Source: an uncultured Enterorhabdus sp. (lineage in GTDB: Bacteria > Actinomycetota > Coriobacteriia > Coriobacteriales > Eggerthellaceae). From it: DNA of 38,560 bases. This document shows, in pieces, positions 1-8,900 of this stretch (the stretch's first letter is position 1; the number at the start of each line of letters is the position of its first letter). The notes under the pieces are model-generated. The model was not told the DNA's origin. It was given only the letters and a program-made list of their open reading frames with translations, and made no database searches. The stretch is taken from NCBI GenBank assembly GCA_947649205.1, contig CANSQM010000023.1:1-38560 (forward strand). The letters run 5' to 3'. A program made the position numbers and the translations under genes.

Positions 1-81
1 CTGGCCGCCCTGGCCGCGGCCGCGGTGCTCGCCGCCCTGGCCCTCCGCCGCCGCGCCGACCGCGCCCGCTTCCGCCGATAG
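1..81 (+). CDS. C-terminal end of a surface-anchored protein (5' end outside window)
   Basis: Only the last 26 codons are present, ending in TAG at 79-81. They encode an Ala/Leu-rich membrane segment followed by an Arg-rich tail (RRRADRARFRR), the usual end of a sortase-anchored protein. The sorting motif itself lies outside the window. The DNA is nearly identical to the end of the next gene around 5458-5515, so the two are probably tandem paralogues or have exchanged ends. The next start codon follows 18 bases after the stop, which suggests one operon. Function cannot be stated from this fragment. Confidence 0.75.
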   Translation: MAALAAAAVLAALALRRRADRARFRR

Positions 82-99
82 ACCGAGGAGAAGACGACC

Positions 100-3000
100 A
101 TGAGAAAGCAACCGAGCAGGCTCCTCCGCGCCGCCCTGGCCGCCGTGCTCGCCTGGGGCCTGATGGTCCCGGCCGGCGCCGCCTACGCCGACGGGGAGAA
201 TGCCTCTAACATTACCCTCAGCTCTGAAGCAGATCCCGCCGCGAACGGGAGCACCTTCGATGATGCCGTGTCCGACACCGAAACGCTTGAAGGGGCGGCG
301 GATGCCGCTGTCCCGGAGGGAGCGGCCCACGCGACGAGCCTCGGTATTCAGTATCTTGCGGCTCAGCCCGCTTCGGCGGATGTTCCCGCTACGGCTCCTG
401 CGGCGGCTGAGACCGAGGCCGAGGGAGAGCCGACGCCCCAAAGCGCCACCGTTGCTCTGGGCGGCTTCACTATGGTGGGCGATAACATCAAGGAGAGCGA
501 TTTCTCCCTCGCCAGCAACCTGCTCACCATCAATACCGACGAGCCCTTCACCATCTCGGGCAGCAGCACCACGGTTGGCCTCGTGGTGCCTGCGGGCATC
601 GAGGCCCACATGACCCTCGACAACATCACGGTCAGTGCCCCTTGGGCCTTCGATATCAAAGCGGGGGGCGCCGCGCACTTGGTGCTCGCCGACAATTCCG
701 CGAATTCCTTTACCAGCACCACCATTCAAGCCCCGGGCATCCATTGTGGCACGGGGGCCGTGCTCACTGTGGACGATTCCGTGCCCAATGTCGACACAAA
801 AGGCAATCTCATCACTCCCCGTGAAGGACAGATTCCCGCCGGCACGGAGTATCGGGATAACACAGGAACCGTTCGTGTGAGCCAGGGCGATTACCTGACG
901 TTGCTCGACAGCAAGGAATCGGGTACGCTCACGGTGAAAGGCGGTGGCGAAGGGGCCGGTTTGGGCGGAGCGCTGTACGAAGACGGAGGCAATATGACCT
1001 TCAACGGTGGGGTCATTACCGTCACCAATGGAGGCGGTCCCACTGGCAATTCGGGGGCGGGGATCAAAGGCGCAGGCATTGGCGGTGGCGCCAATGCTGC
1101 CGGCACCTCACCGAGTGAGTGGATTACGGTAAATGGCGGTCGAATCACCGCGAATGCTGCTTTCCATGGGGCTGGTTTCGGTGGCGGGTGGAATACCGAT
1201 ACCAGTGGCGTGCCAAGCGGCCTTACCGCGTCAACGCATCCTGGCGGTACGGGCAATATCCGTATTAATGGCGGCTATGTCGTTTCCAACGGAGGCAATG
1301 ACGGCAACGGCTTTGGTCGTGGTTGCTACGGAACTCGGAAGCATTGCGATAACCGTGACTATACCATCATCATCACCGGCGGTACTATGATCCCCAAGGG
1401 CGGAACTAACCTCGGTGCGCCGTGGGGCAACGACATTGGCGGCGCAGGTACAGACCCTTCGTCGAGTGGCTATACGGATTCCACCATGGCTGCCAATGTC
1501 GTCATCTCCGGTGGCTCCGTGTACGTGGGCACCGATCCGGGCGGCCGCTACCGCTTCGATGGCGTTGCCTACGGTTCCTTCACCGAAACCGAGGATGGCA
1601 CCATCATTCCTAATAAGACAGACCAGGTGGAGCCCATCACCATTAACCTGACGGCCGACTTGAAGGCTCTCGACCCCGATAATCCCACGCCCAATCTCGA
1701 TCGCACCATCACCACCTGGGAATTGCTCGTCGGCGGCGAGAATGCCGGCTACGGCGCTCCTGCCCAGTTCAACAACGGCTACCTTTACCTGTGGCTGACT
1801 CCCGATCAGGCTGATCAGCAGGTGACTGTGCAGTTGACCTATCAGGGCGACGACGGCAAACCCGTGCCGGTGGAGCCTCTGTACCGCCCCGCCGGCGGCA
1901 CGGGCGGTGACACCAACCTGAAGCGCTACGTATTCTTCGATCTGCAATCCGACTTCTTCGAGCAGGAAGACGGCAGCACTGGCGAGGCTCTGGTGTCCTA
2001 CGATTGCCTGAGTTCCTATGAGCAGAAGAAGTACCGCGACACGGTGGACGAGAACGGCATGGTGAAAGTGTCGTTGGTGAAGAAAAAGTATGACGGTCTG
2101 GCCTATCAGGTGAAGGAGCTCACCGGCGCCGATAACTCCATCAACTCCGGCGGCGACGACAACAAGCCTATCTGGGACAAGATCAGCTACCTCTGCCAGG
2201 TCTATGATGCCAAGACGGGTAAGCTGGGGGCTGAGATGCCCTCCGATACCACGCCCGTCGACACCGGCCTCACCCGCTTTACCATGACCTCCACGCAGTA
2301 TTCTGACGAGGACGAGTACCGCGAGAGCTACTATGGTCACCGCGCCTACGGCTGGTGCGAGATCACGCCGGTGCCCGCCGTGGTGAAGATCGCCGAGAAA
2401 GACGGCGCTGCCTGGGTGCGCCTTGCGGGCGACGGCTCCTATCAGGTGGTGAAGGAGACCGACAAGGATCCGGGCACGCACCTGCGCCTGGCTTTCGACA
2501 TCCGCTCGGCCAAGGGCACGGCCGTCACCTGCAAGGCACCTACGGGCAGCTTCCAGGTGATGATCGATGGCAAGCCGGTTGGCGAGCCCATTGTGTTGCC
2601 CGCTGAGGCCTTCAAGGCCGATGCCGGGAAGGTCAACTTCAAGGATGCCGACGGCAAGGATGTTCCCAGTTCTACCATAGAGATCGTCGCCGGCGACGAA
2701 GGCCGCGAGACGACCCGCGTGCTGTACTACCTCGACCCGGCGAACCTCGACGGTGCCCTCGATGCCCTGGCGTCGGACGCCGCCACCAACACCCATGAGG
2801 TGACGGTGCGCTACGTGCCTGACAAGAACTACGTCGAGGGCACGGAGGACAACCCGCAGAACGAGGCCACCCAGCCTACGCCCATCATCCCCGTGAAGCC
2901 CGAGGGCGAGGTGACGCCCGACGGCCCCGTAGACATCGAGGAGTCGCCGGAGCCCGAGCCCGGCCCGGGCGGCACCGATCCGGACGACCCCACGGGCAAG

Positions 3001-5550
3001 ATGCAGGTGGTGCGCCGGACCGTCACCGTCAACTACGGCGACTTCCACAAGGAGGGCGACACCACCCTGGAGGACTTCTTCAAGATGGCCCTCTCGTCGA
3101 ACTCCTCGGCGCCCGCGAACTTCGCGGTGTCCAACGCCGCCGTGGCCGACCTGGTGCGCGGCGAAGACGGCGCGCCGCTCATCGGTGAGGACGGCAAGCT
3201 CCAGGTGCAGATTAACAGCTGCGGCACCTCGGTCATCACCGTGGAGCAGAAGGCCAACGCCCTGTTCACGGGCATCAAGTACATCCTCACGGTGAACGTG
3301 AGGCCCGACCCCTCCATCAGGCCGAAAATCCAGATCCGCCTCACCTGGCGCAACCTGACTGCCCTGAACGAGGCCGCCCCCGTCCCGGCCATGGCCCTCG
3401 CGGCCCGCGGGCTTGCCGCGGTGGCCGGCGGGGACGCCGCGGCCTTCGCCTCCCGGGCCGCTGCCGACCGTGCCAGCACCCCGCCGCGCCCCGGCGACGT
3501 GCTGGAGTACACGGTCACGGGCCTGAACCTCACGCCCGGAAGCGCCTGGCAGGCCGCTGAGCTGAAGGACATGATCGATGCGAAGCTCTCCTTCGACGCG
3601 GAGTCGGTGGAGATCGCCCCGAACTACGCCACCCACAGCGACGCCTACGACCTGGGCACCGCCGCCTTCTACCGCGACTTCGATTGGGACGACCTCGACT
3701 GGAGCGATGTCAACCGGGACGACTTCTCCTACGTGGCCCCCACGCTCACCAAGGGCATCGGCACCGTCTACGGCGGTCAGTCCACTTCCGTCCGCTTCCA
3801 GGCCACGGTGGGGGAGAACGAGGGGCTCGGCGACCGCCCTGAGGACGGCAAACTGCCCGAGATATCCAACGAGCCCTCGGGCACGGGCGGCTTCGGCAAG
3901 GACGAGGGCGACCTGGCCCCTGGGGAGAAACCCCAGCCCCCGAACCCCCTCGACCCCGCCGCGGACATCGAGATCGTGGGCGACGGCGACCGCGACCCCG
4001 ATACGGGCAAGTTCCCCGACCCGGAGCCCACGCCTGTGCTGCCGAAGGACCCCGCCGCGGCCGACATCCAGACCACGGTGAAGGTGGAGCTGAAGGAGCA
4101 CAGGGAGGAGCACGACGGCGACCGCTTCATGGTGGGCGACACCCTCCAGGTGACCGTCACCTCCACCAACACCGCGCCCGACTCCAAGCTCGCCAACGCC
4201 GTGGTGAAGGCCACGCTGCCCGTCGGCATGGAGCCCGTGCCCGGCACCATCAAGCTCGTGCTCGACGACGGCACGGAGATCGCCGTGCCCGACAGCGCCT
4301 ACGACCCGAAGACCGGCGTCGTGGCCGTGAACGCCGGCGACCTCTACGGCGGCGAGAGCGCCAGGCTCGTCTTCGACGTGGAGGTGACCTCCACGAGCGA
4401 GACCCGCGACCCGAGCGACCCGTCCGACCCCGACAATCCGTCCAACCCCGGCGACCCCGGCAACCCGGATGACCCCGACGACCCGTCGAAGCCCGGCAAC
4501 CCCGGCAACCCCGGCGGGCGCCCCGAGGGCCCCGGCATCGAGGGCGGCACCCTGGGCGAGACCCCCACCGACGAGTGGGAGCGCGAGCACCCCATGGTGC
4601 CGGACCCGGACGACCCGGACGGGCCCCTCGTGCCCGGCGAGCCGACCGAGCCCGTGGAGAAGCCCGAGCCCGGCACCCCCTTCGTGCCCGCCAAGCCATG
4701 GGAGGACCTCGAGGACGAGCTCGTCTCCACGCCCCCGAGCCAGGATCCCGACATGCCGCCCGTGCTGCCGGCCAACCCCAAGCTGGAGGACGACGCCGAC
4801 GGCCCGGCCGACGTGAAGGTGGCCAAGACCGCCGAGAACCTTGACCGGGGCGACGGCACCACCCGCGTGGGCGATACCGTCCGCTACACGGTGACGCTCT
4901 CCAACGCCAAGGCCCACACCATGTGGTACGGCGCGGTCATCCGCGACGAGATCCCGAAGGGCCTCGAGCCCCTGGCCGGCACCATCCGCCTCACCGCGCC
5001 GTCCGGCGCCGAGGTCGAGGTGCCCGACTCCGCCTACGACCCGGCCACGCGCGTGCTCGCCGTCACGGCGGGCGACCTCGCCGGCGGCCGGACGGCCGTG
5101 CTGACCTTCGAGTGCGAGGTCACGGAGGACGCCCTCGGCGCCGACATCGGCAACGTGGCCACGGCCCACGGCACCCGGCCCTCCGACGCCGACCCGTCGG
5201 AAGTCGCCCCGGGTGCGACCCGGCCGGCCCCGGGCGAGCCCTTCGAGCCCTCCGAGGGCTGGGACGCCTTCCTCAAGGACAACCCGGGCCTCGCCAATCC
5301 CGATGTCGCCTACCCCGAGGGCACCGACTCCAAGGGCGGCGTGCAGCCGGCCGCCGAACAGGATGACGAGGACAATGGCAGCGGTAAGGGCAATTCCAAG
5401 ACCCGCATCAAGCTGGCCCAGACCGGCGACGACCTGCTCGGCGCGGCCGTCGCTCTGGCCCTGGCAGCCGCCGCAGCGGCCGCGGTGCTCATCGTCCTGG
5501 CCCTCCGCCGCCGGCGCGAGCGCCGAGAGCGCCACACGGGTCAGTGGTAG
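100..5550 (+). CDS. Large sortase-type surface protein with beta-helix and DUF11-like repeats
   Basis: This is a secreted, probably cell-wall-anchored adhesin of 1816 residues. Residues 1-31 are a signal peptide (RKQ start, Ala/Leu core, AYADGE end). Residues about 278-487 carry Gly-rich turns such as GAGIGGG and NGGRI, typical of a right-handed beta-helix. Around 1129, 1328-1430 and 1573-1677 are three DUF11-like immunoglobulin-fold repeats (VGDTVRYTVTLSN). Residues 1431-1567 form a Pro/Gly/Asp-rich linker that probably spans the wall. The end has LAQTGDD at 1772, a hydrophobic helix and an Arg-rich tail, which fits the sorting signals of Coriobacteriia. The ATG at 100 follows a GAGGAGA ribosome site and lies 18 bases behind another surface-protein gene. 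The first 1.5 kb has many A/T-ending codons and the rest almost none, suggesting mosaic origin. The ligand is unknown. Confidence 0.85.
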   Translation: MRKQPSRLLRAALAAVLAWGLMVPAGAAYADGENASNITLSSEADPAANGSTFDDAVSDTETLEGAADAAVPEGAAHATSLGIQYLAAQPASADVPATAPAAAETEAEGEPTPQSATVALGGFTMVGDNIKESDFSLASNLLTINTDEPFTISGSSTTVGLVVPAGIEAHMTLDNITVSAPWAFDIKAGGAAHLVLADNSANSFTSTTIQAPGIHCGTGAVLTVDDSVPNVDTKGNLITPREGQIPAGTEYRDNTGTVRVSQGDYLTLLDSKESGTLTVKGGGEGAGLGGALYEDGGNMTFNGGVITVTNGGGPTGNSGAGIKGAGIGGGANAAGTSPSEWITVNGGRITANAAFHGAGFGGGWNTDTSGVPSGLTASTHPGGTGNIRINGGYVVSNGGNDGNGFGRGCYGTRKHCDNRDYTIIITGGTMIPKGGTNLGAPWGNDIGGAGTDPSSSGYTDSTMAANVVISGGSVYVGTDPGGRYRFDGVAYGSFTETEDGTIIPNKTDQVEPITINLTADLKALDPDNPTPNLDRTITTWELLVGGENAGYGAPAQFNNGYLYLWLTPDQADQQVTVQLTYQGDDGKPVPVEPLYRPAGGTGGDTNLKRYVFFDLQSDFFEQEDGSTGEALVSYDCLSSYEQKKYRDTVDENGMVKVSLVKKKYDGLAYQVKELTGADNSINSGGDDNKPIWDKISYLCQVYDAKTGKLGAEMPSDTTPVDTGLTRFTMTSTQYSDEDEYRESYYGHRAYGWCEITPVPAVVKIAEKDGAAWVRLAGDGSYQVVKETDKDPGTHLRLAFDIRSAKGTAVTCKAPTGSFQVMIDGKPVGEPIVLPAEAFKADAGKVNFKDADGKDVPSSTIEIVAGDEGRETTRVLYYLDPANLDGALDALASDAATNTHEVTVRYVPDKNYVEGTEDNPQNEATQPTPIIPVKPEGEVTPDGPVDIEESPEPEPGPGGTDPDDPTGKMQVVRRTVTVNYGDFHKEGDTTLEDFFKMALSSNSSAPANFAVSNAAVADLVRGEDGAPLIGEDGKLQVQINSCGTSVITVEQKANALFTGIKYILTVNVRPDPSIRPKIQIRLTWRNLTALNEAAPVPAMALAARGLAAVAGGDAAAFASRAAADRASTPPRPGDVLEYTVTGLNLTPGSAWQAAELKDMIDAKLSFDAESVEIAPNYATHSDAYDLGTAAFYRDFDWDDLDWSDVNRDDFSYVAPTLTKGIGTVYGGQSTSVRFQATVGENEGLGDRPEDGKLPEISNEPSGTGGFGKDEGDLAPGEKPQPPNPLDPAADIEIVGDGDRDPDTGKFPDPEPTPVLPKDPAAADIQTTVKVELKEHREEHDGDRFMVGDTLQVTVTSTNTAPDSKLANAVVKATLPVGMEPVPGTIKLVLDDGTEIAVPDSAYDPKTGVVAVNAGDLYGGESARLVFDVEVTSTSETRDPSDPSDPDNPSNPGDPGNPDDPDDPSKPGNPGNPGGRPEGPGIEGGTLGETPTDEWEREHPMVPDPDDPDGPLVPGEPTEPVEKPEPGTPFVPAKPWEDLEDELVSTPPSQDPDMPPVLPANPKLEDDADGPADVKVAKTAENLDRGDGTTRVGDTVRYTVTLSNAKAHTMWYGAVIRDEIPKGLEPLAGTIRLTAPSGAEVEVPDSAYDPATRVLAVTAGDLAGGRTAVLTFECEVTEDALGADIGNVATAHGTRPSDADPSEVAPGATRPAPGEPFEPSEGWDAFLKDNPGLANPDVAYPEGTDSKGGVQPAAEQDDEDNGSGKGNSKTRIKLAQTGDDLLGAAVALALAAAAAAAVLIVLALRRRRERRERHTGQW

Positions 5551-5665
5551 GGGGAGAGGCAGCGTCGCGGTTCTTTGGGCTGTTGACTGCCCCCCGCCCG
5601 ATGCCGGTAGCGCTGCGTATAGGCTTCGCTCCGCTGAGGTAGAACGTACCGGATAGAGCATGCAG

Positions 5666-5702
5666 CAGGAGATGCCCTCGCTTTCCGCGGGGGCATCTCC
5701 TG
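5666..5702 (+). terminator. Hairpin, likely terminator of the upstream surface gene
   Basis: AGGAGATGCCC (5667-5677) pairs perfectly with GGGCATCTCCT (5691-5701). One more outer C-G pair and four inner pairs (one of them G-T) extend the stem to about 16 base pairs around a five-base loop. No T-run follows, so this is either a weak intrinsic terminator or a processing/stability hairpin. It lies about 115 bases after the stop codon. Confidence 0.5.
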
Positions 5703-5865
5703 TCGTTGAGGCTTTCTGTGGGTTCCGCTGCCAGCCGAGTGGCTGTGCGAGGGAGGCTCGGTTCGCTCTTCAATGGCCCCAGTTGTCCGTCGATTGTTGC
5801 TTTTCTAACGGATTAGTGACACCATGAGAAGGCTACCGACGGCACGTCGATCAGCGGAGAAGGAT

Positions 5866-5883
5866 GCGGGGCTCGCTCCCCGC
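5866..5883 (+). promoter_or_regulatory. Small hairpin in the leader of the lectin-like gene
   Basis: GCGGGG (5866-5871) and CCCCGC (5878-5883) form a perfect six-pair stem around a six-base loop. It ends seven bases before the AAGGAAGG ribosome site of the gene that starts at 5904. It could affect mRNA stability or translation; no regulator is implied by the sequence. Confidence 0.35.
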
Positions 5884-5903
5884 CAGAGATAAGGAAGGTT
5901 CTG

Positions 5904-8900
5904 ATGGAGCGCGCATTCGAACAGAGCTTGAAGCTGGCCCTGGCCTTCGCTTTGGCTGCGACTATGGCCATGCCCCTCACGGGGGGGGGTGCTACCGTTG
6001 AGCGCGCGTGGGCCGATGAGCCTGTGGCCCAGGCGGCCGATACGGTCAAGCTGACCATCAAGGCCGGTGCAGCCACGCCCGTGGAGGGGCAGGCCAACAC
6101 CTACCACTTCCCCGATCTGAAGGTGAGCGCAGAGCCGGCCGACGCGAAGTTCCAGAGCATTACCGTGCAGTTCACCACGGGCATTGCCTCTGGGGACGAC
6201 ATCTATTACAACTCCAAGCACGAGAAGAACAACAACGAGACGCTGCCCGCTGGCTTTGAGCGCGTGGGCAAAACGGGCAACTGGTCGGTCAACTACAAGA
6301 CCAACGGCGGCGCCACGGCCGAGCAGTGGGAGGAGTTCCTGCGCGATTATCTGACCTTGAGCCTGGCCGATGCCACGAATACCAAGGGCCTGCGCCTGGT
6401 GGCGAGCCTCGCACCCGTGACGACCATTCGCGATTACAATTCCCTGAACGGGCATTATTACGAAGTGGGAGTCGGCAGCATCGGATGGCTCGGCGCCCTT
6501 CAGGAGGCCGAGAAGCATACCTATATGGGCATGCGCGGGTATCTGGTGACGGTGACCGATCGCGCGGAGCAGGACTTCGTGTTCTCCCTGGTGCACACCG
6601 ACACCTGGATCGGCGGCACCTGCGACGATACCCATACGCGCCGCACCAACGCCTGGGCCCAGAATTACCGCACCCATAACGCCGATGCTGCGACCCGCTG
6701 GTCCGACGTGCAGACCTACAATTCCGGTGGTTACAGCCATTACTACTGGGTCTCGGGCCCAGAGGCCGGCCTCAAGATGGGCGAGTGTCGCTCCAATACC
6801 GAGCGCCGGCCGGCCATCAACCCCGAGACTAATGAGGAGATGTTCATGTTCTGGGCCAGCGCCCAGCCCGATGGCTATAGCACGGGCGAGCGCTGGATGC
6901 AGCTGGCGGTGAACTTCGGGGCTTCGGCCACCGATAAACTCGGTCAATGGAACGACCTGCCGCGCGATTACGGTAGCGTCAACTATTACGTCATCGAGTA
7001 CGGCGGCATGCCCGACGACGTAGATCCCGACGATGACCAGGCCGGGGCCGACGTGTCGCTGGACGTGTACGTGAAGGTGGACATCATCGTAGACCCCACG
7101 GGGCGCACCATTACCACCGAGGCGGACGACATTCAGGTGGGCGACCCGCTGGCCGTTCAGGAGAACGTGAACGGCGATACCCATGTGAAGACCCACATCG
7201 TGAAGGACGGCGCCATCGTCGATGAGAGGGATGCGGAGGTCGAGCGCACCTACTGGATCAAGGATCCCGGCTCGGAGGGGGCCGACGCCAAGGGCTGGCG
7301 GCCCTTGCGCCCCGAAGAGATGAACGAGAAGGGCGAGCCCATCCACGCCGGCTCCTACAAGGTGGAGTCCAAGAGCGTCTACAGCGTCACCGAGGACGGC
7401 GCGACGGTGCAGGACTACGTGGCCGGCGAGGCCACCTTCACCATCAAGCCCCGGGCCGTGGACGTGACGAAGCCGGCCGAGGCTCCGGACGATCCCGCGG
7501 CTCCCGATGCCACCCAGGATACCGAGGTCACCGACCCCGAGACGGGGGAGAAGGTGACCGTGGCAGGCCGTGGCTGGTCGAAGGTCTATGACGGGACGCC
7601 CTACCTGGCGGGCGGCAACGTGTCCATGGCCGACGGCCTGGTGGGAAGCGCCTCGGCGTGGCTCTCCTTTGAGCGGGCCGAGTTCGTCGCCAAGGACGCC
7701 GGTGAGCGGGAATTGGTGCTGCACGGCGTGAAGGTGAAGGGCCCCCAGGCGGCCGACTACCGCATTGCGGGGCTGTCCGCTGACGGCACCCTCACGGTCC
7801 AGGGCGCCATCGAGCCGCGCGACCTGGCCATTGCCACCCGCTGGTTCCCCACGGCGGGCACCGATCCCGTCTCGTGGGTGAAGAACGTGCCCCTGGCCGA
7901 CCCCGCTGCCCCGGGTGCCCCCGTGGGCCGCTACAGCGATCTGGCCGCCTTCGACAGCGCAGCCGCCACCGACAGCGCCGACGACGGCGAGCACACCTGG
8001 CCCGTGGCGTGGCCCGCTTCCATGCTCGCCCCGGGCGACGACCCCGCCGTCGTGCTCGGCGCCCCTACCTTTACCGCCGCCACGGCCGGCGGCCTGGCCC
8101 TGAACGCCGCGCGGCCGCAGCTGGGCGCCTACCGGCTCCAGGCCTCCTTCCCGAAGGTCTCTGAGATCGGGAGCGCGCTGCTCACCGCCGACGGCAACTA
8201 CCGTGTGACGCTGAAGCCGGCCGAGCTTGCCGTGACCGAGCGCATCGTGGTGGACCTCACCGAGGACGATCCCATCGACATCGTGCGTCCCGTGGAGCCG
8301 CCCAAGCCCGTGCCGACGCCGGTGACTAAGGACGACCTGATCGACCTCGTGGAGGACAAGTTCGGGCCCGATTCCAATGCTCCGGACGATAAGCGCATTC
8401 CCGAGGGAGTGGACCCGGTGGTCACCATCACCAAGGATGGGCTGCCCGTCGACGAGATCGATCCCTCCGAGCCGGGGAACTACGAGATCACCGTGACCTA
8501 TCCGGGCCCCGACGGCACCGACTACGTGGCCGATATCGATTACGTGGTGGAGGGGAAGCCCGCGCCTGCCCCGGCCCCGGGCCTGTTCACGGTGAGCACG
8601 CGGCTCGCCGGCGCCACCGAGGGGGCGACCATCACTCCCAGCCAGACCCTGACCGCCGGCTCCACGGCCACGGTCACGTGGGCCGCCGGGCCCGACTGCT
8701 ACGTGGCCTCGGTTAAGGTGGACGGCCGCCTGGTGGACGTCGCTGGCGTCCGCCAGGTGTTCGAGAAGATTGCCGCCAACCACGAGGTGGTGGTCACCCT
8801 GGCTCGCAACCCCATCATCGAGGGCGGCTCCACGGGCGGCTTCTACACGGTGACCGTGAACCGCTACGGCGCCGGGGCGGAGGTGAGCCCGAGCGCGGTG

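Larger units (their letters stand above)
5551..5903. other. Intergenic gap between the two surface-protein genes
   Basis: This gap of about 350 bases has no convincing gene. It holds a long hairpin (5666-5702) that could end transcription of the upstream gene, then about 160 bases with no recognisable structure. A second, small hairpin (5866-5883) lies just before the ribosome site of the lectin-like gene. A 23-codon open frame (5824-5892, stop included) is present but has no clear ribosome site. No confident sigma-70 promoter was found, although a TTGACT lies at 5583. Confidence 0.6.

Noticed and set aside
4390..4540. Short tandem repeats that look like a repeat array
   Set aside because: They encode a Pro/Asp/Gly/Asn-rich wall-spanning linker in frame; no CRISPR-like spacing or identical units.
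1231..5661. A 1476-codon open frame on the minus strand opposite the first surface gene
   Set aside because: It is a by-product of GC-rich third positions on the plus strand; its product is His/Gly/Val-rich with no domain, while the plus-strand protein has a signal peptide, repeats and an anchor.
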